Shown: positions 49,989 to 59,006 of the stretch, one piece after another
Position numbering within the stretch: the stretch's first letter is position 1
Layout of the letters: each line of letters begins with the position of its first letter
Position numbers and translations under genes: made by a program
The notes under the pieces: model-generated
The model's database searches: none
Told to the model about the DNA's origin: nothing
The model's input: the letters and a program-made list of their open reading frames with translations, nothing else
DNA from: a virus
DNA: 62,757 bases
Reading direction: 5' to 3' (one strand)
IMG/VR virus record: IMGVR_UViG_3300027996_000032
Location: 1 to 62,757 of that record

Positions 49989-50597
49989 TCAGTCGAAGGT
50001 GATGGCCGCGACGGCCGCGGGTCCACCCTTCAGCCCGCCAGTGGTCCCCACGGGGTAGATCGCCAGGTACAGCGTCGCGCCAGAACCAGACGCGACATCC
50101 GTGGCGCTGATCACCGCGGCACCAGCGGCGTCCGTGGTGAAGAGCAAGGTAGGCTTCGCCGTGGCGGACACCTCGGCGCCAGCGCCGGTCTCTGCGAGGG
50201 TGAAGGCGCCCACCAGGCTGTCAAGCATGTTGGCGTCGTAGAGCTTCGCCACGTACTGCGCCGCCTGCGCGGGTCCCGCGATGGTGACGGCGATCACGTC
50301 CGCGGCCTCGACGCCCACGGTGAGCGTGAGCGGCGTCGCGAGCTCGTCCAGGGCAGCGGCGACCGTGGCACCCACAAGGGATGCGTTCGCGTCCTGGTAC
50401 CCAATCAGCGCCGCTCCAGCGCCAGCTGCAGCGCTACCGAGCTGCACGATGTCTGTGATCAGGCCGTTGATGGTGGTTCCGAGCGACAGGGTTCGGACAT
50501 CGCTGCTCACGGCGCCGCCGACGGGGGATCCCGAGAGCTTCCCGTCGAGCCAGTCGATCAGCCGAGCCGTGAGCGCTGTGGTGGTAGTGAATGGCAT
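49989..50597 (-). CDS. Hypothetical decoration-like protein, 202 aa
   Basis: ATG at 50597 with GGAGGGG upstream. Ala/Gly/Thr-rich with long apolar strands and helices (TTINGLITDIVQLGSAAAGA; PLTLTVGVEAADVIAVTIAG; SGSGATLYLAIYPVGTTGG). Composition resembles head decoration or capsid-surface proteins. Its downstream neighbour is the topoisomerase-like gene. No family recognised. Confidence 0.5.
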   Translation of the reverse strand: MPFTTTTALTARLIDWLDGKLSGSPVGGAVSSDVRTLSLGTTINGLITDIVQLGSAAAGAGAALIGYQDANASLVGATVAAALDELATPLTLTVGVEAADVIAVTIAGPAQAAQYVAKLYDANMLDSLVGAFTLAETGAGAEVSATAKPTLLFTTDAAGAAVISATDVASGSGATLYLAIYPVGTTGGLKGGPAAVAAITFD

Positions 50598-50621
50598 GAT
50601 ACCCCTCCGCCTTTGCGCCTA

Positions 50622-51011
50622 TTACGCCGGCTTTTCGATGATGTAGACCTTCAGCTTGGACGGCGTGACGCCGTTGCCCGTCAGCAACACGGACGTGCTG
50701 GCGACCTTCTTTGTGGAGACGTGGCCCCACACCTCGAGCTTCCGGATGTCCGTCAGGAGCGTTTCGCCCCCGGCGAGCCGGAGACTGAACTCGTTGTCTT
50801 CGGAGACGATGAGGAGACCGATCGCGTTGGTGAACGTGACCGCGAGGTCGGTGTCACCGGACAGCAGGTAGATGGATGCTACCGAATGAGCGGTGTAGCC
50901 GGAAAGGACAAGACCACCGGTGAGGCGGTCCGTGTCGAGGCTTTCGGAGGCTTTGTTGCCGGCGTCATCGAGGAAGTCCACGATGCCGCGATTGCTGGCT
51001 GACTTGCTCAC
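50622..51011 (-). CDS. Hypothetical decoration-like protein, 129 aa
   Basis: GTG start at 51011 (MSKSASNRGIVDFLDDAGNK) with GGAGG four bases upstream. Beta-rich, threonine-containing protein (RLTGGLVLSGYTAHSVASIY, DTDLAVTFTNAIGLLIVSE), ending TPSKLKVYIIEKPA. It is the first gene after the divergent region at 51012-51254, driven by an extended -10. Probably a virion protein; no family recognised. Confidence 0.5.
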   Translation of the reverse strand: MSKSASNRGIVDFLDDAGNKASESLDTDRLTGGLVLSGYTAHSVASIYLLSGDTDLAVTFTNAIGLLIVSEDNEFSLRLAGGETLLTDIRKLEVWGHVSTKKVASTSVLLTGNGVTPSKLKVYIIEKPA

Positions 51012-51068
51012 CCGGGCCTCCGTCCGCCGTTCGGCGCATGATCCGCGCATCCGGGGCGATCCGTGTAA

Positions 51069-51077
51069 CGTATAGCA
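51069..51077 (-). promoter_or_regulatory. Extended -10 promoter for the gene starting at 51011
   Basis: TGCTATACG on the minus strand (51077-51069) combines the TGn extension with a TATACG -10, about 58 bases upstream of the GTG at 51011. The rest of the 51012-51254 gap holds only the plus-strand counterpart below. Confidence 0.4.
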
Positions 51078-51239
51078 GGTGCGTCGCCGTGTGACTACGC
51101 GCAGCGCCGAGCGTGGTAGCCTCTGGATGGCGCCGGGTGGCGAACTGTCAGCCCCCGTCGCTCGTCGCCTCGGGTCGGTAAGCGTCCGGTGCGCGCCGTC
51201 CGTCTATCCCACGGGCGGCGCGCTGACCGGGTGGTGCGA

Positions 51240-51248
51240 TGCTACGAT
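51240..51248 (+). promoter_or_regulatory. Extended -10 promoter, possibly leaderless transcript
   Basis: TGCTACGAT at 51240-51248 ends six bases before the ATG at 51255. A start at the usual distance would fall at or next to the ATG, so the mRNA would be leaderless. Confidence 0.4.
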
Positions 51249-51254
51249 CCCGGT

Positions 51255-51545
51255 ATGCCAGACGACCCACGCACCCCCAAACCGCCTCAGCAGAAGCGCG
51301 GTGGTGGCGTTGGCACAGGCGCCTTCACCATGGTGCTCGACCACCTCAAAGAGGATCGGAACAGGGACGCCGAACAGCAGGCCGCTACGATCCTCGCGAT
51401 GGAGCGCTCGCACCGCGCACTGATCTACGTCATCGGCGGTCTTGTCGTCGTTCTCGCCATCCTCGTCGCCGGCGTCGTTGGTGTTGGCGTCACCGGGAAG
51501 GTTCCAGGTCTCGGCGAGATCGAGGTCGTGCAGCCGCAGCCGTGA
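51255..51545 (+). CDS. Small single-span membrane protein, 96 aa
   Basis: From the ATG at 51255 (MPDDPRTPKPPQQKRGGGVG) with a soluble, basic N-terminus, one clear transmembrane helix (ALIYVIGGLVVVLAILVAGV, about residues 56-78) and a short polar tail. It is alone on the plus strand between minus-strand structural genes, with its own extended -10. A holin-like role is possible because the endolysin lies 1.5 kb away, but the topology is not diagnostic. Confidence 0.55.
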   Translation: MPDDPRTPKPPQQKRGGGVGTGAFTMVLDHLKEDRNRDAEQQAATILAMERSHRALIYVIGGLVVVLAILVAGVVGVGVTGKVPGLGEIEVVQPQP

Positions 51546-52700
51546 CTACCGCAGCCGGCCACCGTCCGCCTTCACTCTTTCCGCGAGACTTCGAGCGCCA
51601 CGCTTGATCCGCTCGATGTACAGGATCGCCGCCCCTTCTGTGCAATTCGGGTGAACGGGCCCAATGACCGGCCCCCACTGTGCCGCGGGGAGACGGAAGT
51701 TTGCGCCCGCGCGCTCCCTCGCTTCCAGGGTGGACACCCTGTAGAGGTGCGGATCCGTGTTCGGGCCCCAAATCCGCTTGCAATGCTTGCATGCGGTACG
51801 AGCCACCAGCTTGTACACCCTTGGGTCCTTCCCGAGACCCAACTGGATGGCTTGCTCCTTCAGCCGGACCCAGGCGCCCTGAGCGTGGGCGTTCACCAAC
51901 TCGGTGCGCGCAACCCGGGTCATGTTGTTGACCAGGGCTGTGCCCTTCGCGGCCTCCTTGAGTTCCCGCCCCAGGGCTGCCACAGAGAGGCGACCCCGGT
52001 ATCCGGCCTCGATGGTGCTCCGCATGGCGGCGAGTTCGTCACCAGACAGCGCGCGGTCCGCCTCGGCCACCACCCGCCACGCCTCACCCGTCCACTCGTG
52101 AGCGGGGCGCCGCATGTAGATCGCGGCGCGGCGTCGGATGTACCGCACCGCCGCCTCGTCCTTTGGCGTCCACGGTCCCGCCACCCCATCCTTCACCAGT
52201 CGCGCGAGCGTCTTCGTCGACTTCGGCCGCTCTGGTGGCGACGCGAGCGTCTCAAGCTGGCGCCCGATGCGGTAGGAGACCTCAATCCATGAGGTGTCGG
52301 ACAACTCCGGGGAGATCAGCCCCGCGGTTTCCAGCCTCCTACGCTGGTGCTCGGCACCCGCGGGACGAGCGAACCGGATCAGCATGGCAAGGGAATGATC
52401 CTCAAGGAGCGCCATCAGGACCCGCTCGCGCGCCTCCGTCAGCGGGAACAACTGCCCCCGGCCGTGCAGGTCGGTCACCTGGGCAATGAGCTTGTCTCCC
52501 CAGCGCGCCCAGTCCTTCCGAGCCAGGCGGATCAGCTGGAACAGCTCCGGCAGCCGGGGATCGTCACCCTCGCCGTCGTCGTGGACGTGAGCCTTGAGCA
52601 TCGAGGTCAGCCCAAGGTGGGCCGCCAGGCCGTGCAGGAGCGCCGGGTAGTCGGACCGCTCCACACCATCCAGGCGCAGGCCCACGTCGAGAGAGCTCAT
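51546..52700 (-). CDS. MuF-like head morphogenesis protein
   Basis: 384 aa; ATG at 52700 overlapping the previous stop. The C-terminal third is the MuF/SPP1 gp7 type: TRVARTELVNAHAQGAWV, then TACKHCKRIWG and IGPVHPNCTEG, with Cys and His that probably bind zinc. These minor head proteins sit near the portal and assist assembly or DNA ejection. The gene follows the portal with two genes between (endolysin and a small zinc protein). Confidence 0.75.
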   Translation of the reverse strand: MSSLDVGLRLDGVERSDYPALLHGLAAHLGLTSMLKAHVHDDGEGDDPRLPELFQLIRLARKDWARWGDKLIAQVTDLHGRGQLFPLTEARERVLMALLEDHSLAMLIRFARPAGAEHQRRRLETAGLISPELSDTSWIEVSYRIGRQLETLASPPERPKSTKTLARLVKDGVAGPWTPKDEAAVRYIRRRAAIYMRRPAHEWTGEAWRVVAEADRALSGDELAAMRSTIEAGYRGRLSVAALGRELKEAAKGTALVNNMTRVARTELVNAHAQGAWVRLKEQAIQLGLGKDPRVYKLVARTACKHCKRIWGPNTDPHLYRVSTLEARERAGANFRLPAAQWGPVIGPVHPNCTEGAAILYIERIKRGARSLAERVKADGGRLR

Positions 52701-53107
52701 GCCTCACCGTCCACCAGTGCCGCGAGCTCGGGGCCCACATCGAGGTCGTGAAGACTGCCAGCGTGGGTACTCACCAGCTGCGCCAGGAGGTCCCCCGGCG
52801 TCATGTCTTCGCTCGCCGCCACCTCCAGGAACGCCTCTGGTGAGCAGCTCCGACACGCGGGGGGGGCATCGATCATCGGTTCCATGCGGGTTCTGCATCG
52901 CATGCAGAGGGCGACGGGCACGGGCCCCTCCACTCGGCCGAGCCGATTTAGCCAGGTGTGATCCATAGGTTGGTAGCCGTCAACTCGTCGACGGATCGCG
53001 CGGCGAGCCCCCGTCGTCGTGTGCTCCTGGTAGGCCCACACCGAGGTGCTGTGGTGTGTTTTCCATCCGAACCCGAGGTGCCGCAGCGCTCTTTGTAGCC
53101 ACATCAT
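52697..53107 (-). CDS. Hypothetical protein with zinc-binding cysteines, 136 aa
   Basis: ATG at 53107 (ATGATG) overlaps the endolysin stop. A basic N-terminal half with aromatics (WLQRALRHLGFGWKTHHSTS) precedes LCMRCRTRMEPMIDAPPACR then SC, a CxxC...CxxC pattern, and an acidic C-terminus (HDLDVGPELAALVDGEA). No family recognised. Sits between endolysin and MuF-like genes. Confidence 0.6.
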   Translation of the reverse strand: MMWLQRALRHLGFGWKTHHSTSVWAYQEHTTTGARRAIRRRVDGYQPMDHTWLNRLGRVEGPVPVALCMRCRTRMEPMIDAPPACRSCSPEAFLEVAASEDMTPGDLLAQLVSTHAGSLHDLDVGPELAALVDGEA

Positions 53108-53979
53108 GCGTCCCACCAAAGAATGAAACCAAGGATGTCCGTCAGATCTCGCTCCCTCACGGCCACCATGTTCGACACGTTGGCGTCCACGCTCGACACC
53201 TTGCCCGGCTTCGCCGAGTACAGCGTCACCGCGACATGCCCCGCCCAGTGTCCGGCAGGTACTTCGCCTGGATCATCGGAACCCGACAGCCCGCGACGCA
53301 TGATCAACAGCGAGCCAGGCGGCACCACCTGGTCTGTGGTGGCGATCACCTCGTCGACGGAGAGGAACACGCCGCGCTCCAGCGCCCACTCATACGCCTG
53401 TTTCGCGCCACCGAGCCACACGCCGAGCGGTGTGGCTGCCCACACGCCCCGGTCCGTGGCGTCAACGACACGATGACCACCGCAGCCGCGGCGAACCCAG
53501 TGAGAGGCCGCCATGCCGCACCAAGGGAGGCCACCACCGGCCCCGATCTGCCAGTACTCGCGGTAACCGTCGACGAGGTGGGCGATCTCGGGTCCCAGGT
53601 TGCTGTCCCCGGCCTCCCGAGCCCCCAGGTCGTCCAGGCCGGCGAATGCCGTGGCAGCCGCGCAGTCCGGCAGCTCGACGCCATGCGAGATCGCCCAGTG
53701 CTCGAGGCCGTCATCCACGAGCGCCATCCACTGAGAGCGCCCCTCCTCCACGACCGCCGCAGGAGGCACCGCCCGCCCCTCGACCAGGAGGGCGTCCCAC
53801 GTCCGTGGGCCGACGATGCCGTCAGCTCCCAGTCCAGCCTGCATCTGGAACGTGACCACCGCGCGACGGGTGCCGCCACCGAAGACACCGTCGACGCCGA
53901 CGGGTAGGCCATGCACCGCGAGGCGCTCCTGAGCGTACGTCACCGCACTTCCGCTGCTGCCTTGTCTGATCGTCTTCAA
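53104..53979 (-). CDS. Endolysin: peptidoglycan-binding plus cysteine-peptidase domain
   Basis: 291 aa. Residues 1-65 are a PG_binding_1 module (GSSGSAVTYAQERLAVHGLP; GVFGGGTRRAVVTFQ; DGIVGPRTWDALL). The catalytic domain has Cys 154 in GLPWCGMAASHWV, His 248 in GHWAGHVAVTLYS and a following DANVSN, consistent with CHAP/NlpC-like murein peptidases or amidases. The two-domain layout is common in phage lysins. It is placed in the packaging region, not beside a recognisable holin or spanin. No signal peptide is seen. Confidence 0.75.
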   Translation of the reverse strand: MKTIRQGSSGSAVTYAQERLAVHGLPVGVDGVFGGGTRRAVVTFQMQAGLGADGIVGPRTWDALLVEGRAVPPAAVVEEGRSQWMALVDDGLEHWAISHGVELPDCAAATAFAGLDDLGAREAGDSNLGPEIAHLVDGYREYWQIGAGGGLPWCGMAASHWVRRGCGGHRVVDATDRGVWAATPLGVWLGGAKQAYEWALERGVFLSVDEVIATTDQVVPPGSLLIMRRGLSGSDDPGEVPAGHWAGHVAVTLYSAKPGKVSSVDANVSNMVAVRERDLTDILGFILWWDA

Positions 53980-53980
53980 T

Positions 53981-56023
53981 TCACCCCTCCTCGTGGACGC
54001 GCACCACGGTCACCCGAGCCGCCTTCTGCATCGGTTGGCCTGGCTGCCCAGGCATGCCCGGTGGGGGTCCACCAGGAGCCCCAGGCGGGCCACCAGGCTG
54101 GGGCTGCGGGGGTTGGCCGGGTGGTTGCTCACCGAAGGGACCGGGAGGCGCACCTGGACCACCGAAGCCGTCGCCGTCCTCCTCCTGGCCGTCATCCATC
54201 GCCTGTTGCTGCAGCATGCCGATTGCGGTCTGGTTCAGAATGTTGTTGTACGGGTTTGCTCGGTACTTCTTGAGCATCTCCAGCTTCTTCTCGGTCTTCT
54301 TCTTCTTCTTGTCCTTCTTCTTGTCCTCAGGCGACGCCTCGGGCTCCTGCCCCTGCCCCTGGGGATCCTCCTGCCCCTCCTGGTCGTCGGGCTCCTCCTG
54401 GTCGTCGTCGGCGTTCTGGGGGAACCCCTCCCCCTCGCCCTTCTCCATCGCCTGGGGTGGCCCTTCCTCGTCGTCGTCGTCGTCGTCGCTCATCATGTCG
54501 CGACGCTCCAGTTCCTCAAGGGCCCGAAGGTCGGCGGGCTCGATCCAGAACCCCAAGGGGGTCAATCCCTCCAGCAGGCGCACCTCGTTGGGTGTGCGGC
54601 GCGACCTGGTCTCGATCTCCGCGACCTCCGCATCCTCGCGGCCGTTCACGTCGCCGTACTCCCACACCAGGCGCAGATCTGGATGGATCCGCGCCAGCAT
54701 GGGATCGAAGATCGAGTCGGTCAGGTGGCCCACATCAGCCTGTAGGCCCTCCGCCTTGGCCAGCGAGATCTCCATCTCCCGGTTCGGAGCGTTCAGCGTG
54801 GGACCGGCGCCACCGCTCCAGGGCTTCGCGTTGATGACGCTGGGATCCATCCTGTAGTGCGAGCACATGAGCGACACGATCAGGGAAAAGTAACCCTCGA
54901 ACCCCATCTCGGTGACGGGGGGCTTGAGGTCGATCTTCGTGATCGTGCCGTCCTGTGGGAGCGGCATGATCGGCGGCTGGTGAGCGCGTCGGACACCCTG
55001 CGACGCCTGGCGCAGCAGGTCCACGAAGGCGTCGAGATCCTGATCGTGGACGTTGCCGGTGATCCCGAGGATGAAATCGGACATCATGCCGCGCGTGAAG
55101 AGTGAGCTGTTGTACGTCCAGGTGTTGAGCCCGGCAAGCAGCGTTTCCGCGCTGTATTCCACATGGCTCGGCTGGTACGCGGCGTGTCGCACGTCCGTGG
55201 TCGTGTAGCGCTGCCCCATGATCAGGCGGCCGGGACGGAAGACCCCCTCCATCACGCCCTCACGCACCAGGACATACTCGGCGGTGCGGATGTCGTGACC
55301 CACATCAGCCGCGATCATCTCCAGGCACTCCTCGTCGGTGATGCCCGCATAGCCTTCGTCGAACCCAGGATGATCCGCGATCCATCGTTCGAGGTAGAAG
55401 AGAGTGGGCCACACCAGCGCCCCGTCCACGGGGCGCCAGCCCACGACGTAGTGCGGATCGTAGTCGCTATACAGCAGCTCCACACACGGCCGGTTGATGG
55501 TGAGAAACTCCTCTTCGAGCTGCACAAGGGCCGCTCGGAACGTCGTGCAATACCGTGCGGACGGCTTCGCGATCTGGCGAGCGCCGGTCGCGATCAGGCG
55601 CTCGAACCCCTCCGGCGGCGTGGCGTCCGCCTCCTCGTGGTCCTTGTGCACCACCCGCCAGCCCACCGAGCCTTTCTTGCCGCGGTAGGGACGACACAGC
55701 CTCGCGACCTGGTGCTGCCGCGCGGCGTGGATGGCGCTCGTGATCACGCTCTCGCGACGGATGCGGCGGAGCACGTCCAGGGGGAGCTCGCTCTGGCCAG
55801 TCGACTTGTCGATCCCCATGCCGCCGCCGTCTCGGTGCACGTACCGGGCGGTCGAGGGCATGCGCGGCTTCGTGGCCTCCCGAATGGAGCGATCCCGCAT
55901 GGTCCGGATCACGTCAGGCGGCACGTAGACGCCACCCTCGACGCTCTGGCGCAACCCCGCACCGAGCAACGTTTGCACGGGGCTCTGCTTCAGCATGGGC
56001 ACCTGGCCCGCTCTACCTGCCAT
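53981..56023 (-). CDS. Portal protein
   Basis: 680 aa; it begins MAGRAGQVPMLKQSPVQTLL and has the long mixed fold of phage portals (VCIATTI-like core not diagnostic; NRPCVELLYSDYDPHYVVGW, SLIVSLMCSHYRMDPSVINA, then GGAGPTLNAPNREMEISLAK). The last 180 residues are low-complexity: poly-acidic (MSDDDDDDEEG), acidic-Gln, Lys-rich, then Pro/Gly/Gln-rich. Portals form the 12-mer ring through which DNA passes. Order terminase-portal-MuF supports it. The long disordered tail is unusual. Confidence 0.75.
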   Translation of the reverse strand: MAGRAGQVPMLKQSPVQTLLGAGLRQSVEGGVYVPPDVIRTMRDRSIREATKPRMPSTARYVHRDGGGMGIDKSTGQSELPLDVLRRIRRESVITSAIHAARQHQVARLCRPYRGKKGSVGWRVVHKDHEEADATPPEGFERLIATGARQIAKPSARYCTTFRAALVQLEEEFLTINRPCVELLYSDYDPHYVVGWRPVDGALVWPTLFYLERWIADHPGFDEGYAGITDEECLEMIAADVGHDIRTAEYVLVREGVMEGVFRPGRLIMGQRYTTTDVRHAAYQPSHVEYSAETLLAGLNTWTYNSSLFTRGMMSDFILGITGNVHDQDLDAFVDLLRQASQGVRRAHQPPIMPLPQDGTITKIDLKPPVTEMGFEGYFSLIVSLMCSHYRMDPSVINAKPWSGGAGPTLNAPNREMEISLAKAEGLQADVGHLTDSIFDPMLARIHPDLRLVWEYGDVNGREDAEVAEIETRSRRTPNEVRLLEGLTPLGFWIEPADLRALEELERRDMMSDDDDDDEEGPPQAMEKGEGEGFPQNADDDQEEPDDQEGQEDPQGQGQEPEASPEDKKKDKKKKKTEKKLEMLKKYRANPYNNILNQTAIGMLQQQAMDDGQEEDGDGFGGPGAPPGPFGEQPPGQPPQPQPGGPPGAPGGPPPGMPGQPGQPMQKAARVTVVRVHEEG

Positions 56024-56426
56024 GTCGACCCCTATGCTTCAGATCGTCTCGGACCCTCATCTCTACCGCCCAGGTAGCCCCACACGCCGGACACGTCCGG
56101 CGGAACGGCAACCGGAGGTGCCCCAACTGCTGCTCGATGCCGCGTGCGAGCATCATGCAACACCGGCGTCCCTGCAGGATCTCAAGGCCCGAAGCCGTGC
56201 GGCTCTCACCTCGATACGCGTTCTGCTGCAGCCACGCACTCGGGCGTCGCTTGCCTCCACCGGGGTCGCCCAGGTGTTCGATGATCTCGGCGATCGGCGC
56301 CAGCCTGTCCTCCACGAGCACCATGGTGGGTGCGGCCCGGGATGGCAGCCCGGAGAACTGGCCGGCGCTCTCCTCCTCGTCGAAGATGGCGCGCCGCATC
56401 GCGAGACGGGCAGAATCAGAGAGCAT
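56013..56426 (-). CDS. Hypothetical protein with zinc-binding cysteines, 137 aa
   Basis: ATG at 56426 with GAGGT upstream, overlapping the portal start by 11 bases. A helical N-terminal half (LSDSARLAMRRAIFDEEES; VEDRLAPIAEIIEHLG) is followed by a CC pair and a C-terminal CPACGATWAVEMRVRDD, consistent with half a zinc ribbon. Located between terminase and portal. No family recognised. Confidence 0.55.
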   Translation of the reverse strand: MLSDSARLAMRRAIFDEEESAGQFSGLPSRAAPTMVLVEDRLAPIAEIIEHLGDPGGGKRRPSAWLQQNAYRGESRTASGLEILQGRRCCMMLARGIEQQLGHLRLPFRRTCPACGATWAVEMRVRDDLKHRGRHGR

Positions 56427-56435
56427 CGGGACACC

Positions 56436-58307
56436 TCATGGAGCGCGCGAGAGCGCGACATCAGCGTACAGGTTCGCGTGGGCAAAGTCCGCCTGACCGA
56501 GGTGAGAAGCACGGATCGTGTAGATCCCCATGCGCTTCGCCGCATCGTTGACGTAGTGGCGATTGAAGAGGACGGCCCGTTGGTGCGGGAAATAGATGTC
56601 CCTGCACACCGCCACGGCACCCATGCTGCCGGCGGAGAGGTTCGGGCGCAGCGTCGGCTTGCCGTCCACGACGGGCAGCTGCTGGATCAACGTCCGTGGA
56701 TTCGGCACCTCGTTGTGGCGGTTGACCCATCTCTTCAGAGACCAGTCGAGGGCCTTCGTTCTGGAGATCGTGACGATGAACGGGAACTTCGCCTCTCCAT
56801 CCCGTTGGTCGGCTGGGGCTTTCTTGCGGTCCTTCCAGCTGATCATGGACGAGCTTTCCGCCTCAGTGTAGTAGGCGAGCCAAACCCGACCCTCGAACGC
56901 CTGCGCGAACGAGAGCACGGCATCCCACTCTGGCTGCGCGTCGAGCACGGCGAACCGGACATCGTACTCGACCATGAGCGAGCCCAGGCGCTTCCACTGG
57001 TCCGCTGGCTTGCCTCCCCGGTAGTGCACGACCTCGACGTGCACGGTCTGGAACTTCCCGGACTTCGCCCGCCTCTTGATCACGGCGAGGCCGTACCCCT
57101 TCTGCACGTCGTACCCGAGGGCGCAGTTGGACATGTTGCGGCGCCGCCACGTCTCCGACTGGTGAGCGGGCCAGTCGATCTGTTCATCCACGCACGCCAT
57201 CAGGTGCTGTCGCTGTACCGGCCTGGCGTCGGGGTTCACGAAGGGTCGACCCAACATGTCGTTGTACAGGACCTGTAGATCCGCGTTCGGGTGGTTCCAT
57301 TCGTACAGCGCCCTCGCGGCGCTGTAGGTCCACAGCGTCAGTTGTGACATCTGGTAGCCGTGAGCGTAGACACCCGGGTTGTGCGGCTCCCACCACCCTT
57401 CCAGCGGGTTCGGGATCACGTTGCCGCAGGTCGGGCACTGGAAGACGGCCGGCGGGTACTTCTCGCGATGCCCGTCGGGCCACATCTTGCGTCCCGCGCG
57501 GTCGAAAGTCGCCTGAACCTTGCGAAGCAAGGCAGGTGTCGCCGACTTGAGATCGAGGGTGCACTTCGGGAACGTTTCGGCAAGCACGACGCCATCAGCA
57601 CAGCCGCCGCAGTCCGTGTGCCAGTGACGCTGGTCCGTGGCGTTGAACTCCGCGTTGATGTCCTGGTCCGGATGCCGCGCCGTCGACACCTTGACCTTCT
57701 TCGGTCTGGCCTGGGCACTGATCCGCTTCTCCGCGAGCAGCACGTCCGAGGCTTCCATGCGACGGAGTTCGTCGAAGTAGATCGCCGCCATCGGCAACCC
57801 CTCTGTCGCGGTGGTGCCGCGGGTCGAGAGGAAGAACAGGACCGAGGGCCCGAGCGTACGAGTCAACACCTGGTCAGTACCCTTCTCCTTGGCATAGTTG
57901 CGACCCATCCAGCCACCGAGCTCGGGGCTCGACCTCACGAACGGCTTGAAACGCTGCTCACTGAACGCCTTGGGCAGGTGATAGTCGGGGAAGTAGTACC
58001 CGAACATGCCGCCCCAGTTCCGTACGGCCTCGCGGAGCATGTGGGACATCACGAAGACGCTCTTGCCCACCTGCGCCGAGCACTGCAGCACGATGTCGTC
58101 GCAGTCGTCCTCATAGATGTCGACCCATTGCGCGTACCGGTCCCAATCGAAGGGCTCGCCGCGGATGGTGAGCCCGTACGAGTCCACGAACTCCTTCACC
58201 GAGTCGTGGTGCTTCAGCGAAGCCGGTCGTTGCCCGCCCCCCACATCCCATTGCTGGAAGAAGCCAGGCGCGACCATGGACTCCACGGAGCCTCGGCGCC
58301 GCGCCAC
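56436..58307 (-). CDS. Terminase large subunit (GpA-like)
   Basis: 623 aa. Walker A is CSAQVGKS at residues 76-83 after YEDDCDDIVLQ; Walker B is AAIYFDELRRME at 174-185. Then comes a zinc-like CGGCADG / CPTCGNVIP region, and a C-terminal nuclease-like part (YDVQKGYGLAVIKRR, FAVLDAQPEWD). This is the GpA family layout: an ATPase motor that pumps DNA plus a headful or site-specific nuclease. It is coupled to the small subunit upstream. A 49-bp stretch around Walker B is nearly repeated at 62077-62128. Confidence 0.85.
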   Translation of the reverse strand: MARRRGSVESMVAPGFFQQWDVGGGQRPASLKHHDSVKEFVDSYGLTIRGEPFDWDRYAQWVDIYEDDCDDIVLQCSAQVGKSVFVMSHMLREAVRNWGGMFGYYFPDYHLPKAFSEQRFKPFVRSSPELGGWMGRNYAKEKGTDQVLTRTLGPSVLFFLSTRGTTATEGLPMAAIYFDELRRMEASDVLLAEKRISAQARPKKVKVSTARHPDQDINAEFNATDQRHWHTDCGGCADGVVLAETFPKCTLDLKSATPALLRKVQATFDRAGRKMWPDGHREKYPPAVFQCPTCGNVIPNPLEGWWEPHNPGVYAHGYQMSQLTLWTYSAARALYEWNHPNADLQVLYNDMLGRPFVNPDARPVQRQHLMACVDEQIDWPAHQSETWRRRNMSNCALGYDVQKGYGLAVIKRRAKSGKFQTVHVEVVHYRGGKPADQWKRLGSLMVEYDVRFAVLDAQPEWDAVLSFAQAFEGRVWLAYYTEAESSSMISWKDRKKAPADQRDGEAKFPFIVTISRTKALDWSLKRWVNRHNEVPNPRTLIQQLPVVDGKPTLRPNLSAGSMGAVAVCRDIYFPHQRAVLFNRHYVNDAAKRMGIYTIRASHLGQADFAHANLYADVALSRAP

Positions 58308-59006
58308 CTACTCGCCCGCGGCGGCGATCTGTGCAGCCACGGCCGCAAAGGACGCCTGAAGGTCGCGGATGATCTCGTCTCGAAGCCTCGGGTGGCTGCG
58401 TAGCCTGCGCTCAAGTGTGCCTCGGATCAGGTCTGCGAGCCGCGCCATGAAGGGGGCAGCCCCAGCCATGAGCAACTCCCCAGCCTTTGAGCGCTGGTGA
58501 GCCGCGTTGACCACCGAGGCATGCGCCCGCACCGTGGAATGGATGCCACGAAGCTCGGACATCCAGGCACGCCAGATGTCCACCGCCGACGGCTCTGGTC
58601 CCTGGTCACCGCCACCGTCCGATATCCGGGCGTCTCGGATCTGCTCCGCGAGCGCCCAGACCCGATCCACGTCGGGCTCCAGCGGGGTCTGCGCCATCAC
58701 CAGGGCCGAGAGGGCGACGGGCTTCCTCACCTCCAGGAGGTCGGGATCCGCCTCGAGCTCCGCGAGCCGGATGCGACCCTCGGCCGAGAGCGCCTGGAAG
58801 TGCGCGGAATACCGACCCGACACCACCTGCGGTCGGATGTCACGACCCGGCAGGCGTCCGCCGTGCTGGCGACACCGTTCGCCACCCTCGACGGGTTGGT
58901 TCCGGCACTCGCCCCCGGCCCTTGTCTTTGCGCCGCACGGGGGGCGCTTCACACCTCTGCGACGACGCTTCGCACGCCTGTTCCTGTCGGCGGCCTTACG
59001 AGTCAC
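58308..59006 (-). CDS. Probable terminase small subunit with HNH-like zinc knuckle
   Basis: 232 aa with a very basic N-terminus followed by CGAKTRAGGECRNQPV then CRQHGGRLPG, the short zinc-binding block often found at the N-terminus of phage small terminases and HNH-related proteins. The rest is helical (AEGRIRLAELEADPDLLEVR; RDEIIRDLQASFAAVAAQI). It directly precedes the large subunit. DNA recognition for packaging is inferred from position and composition. Confidence 0.6.
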   Translation of the reverse strand: MTRKAADRNRRAKRRRRGVKRPPCGAKTRAGGECRNQPVEGGERCRQHGGRLPGRDIRPQVVSGRYSAHFQALSAEGRIRLAELEADPDLLEVRKPVALSALVMAQTPLEPDVDRVWALAEQIRDARISDGGGDQGPEPSAVDIWRAWMSELRGIHSTVRAHASVVNAAHQRSKAGELLMAGAAPFMARLADLIRGTLERRLRSHPRLRDEIIRDLQASFAAVAAQIAAAGE

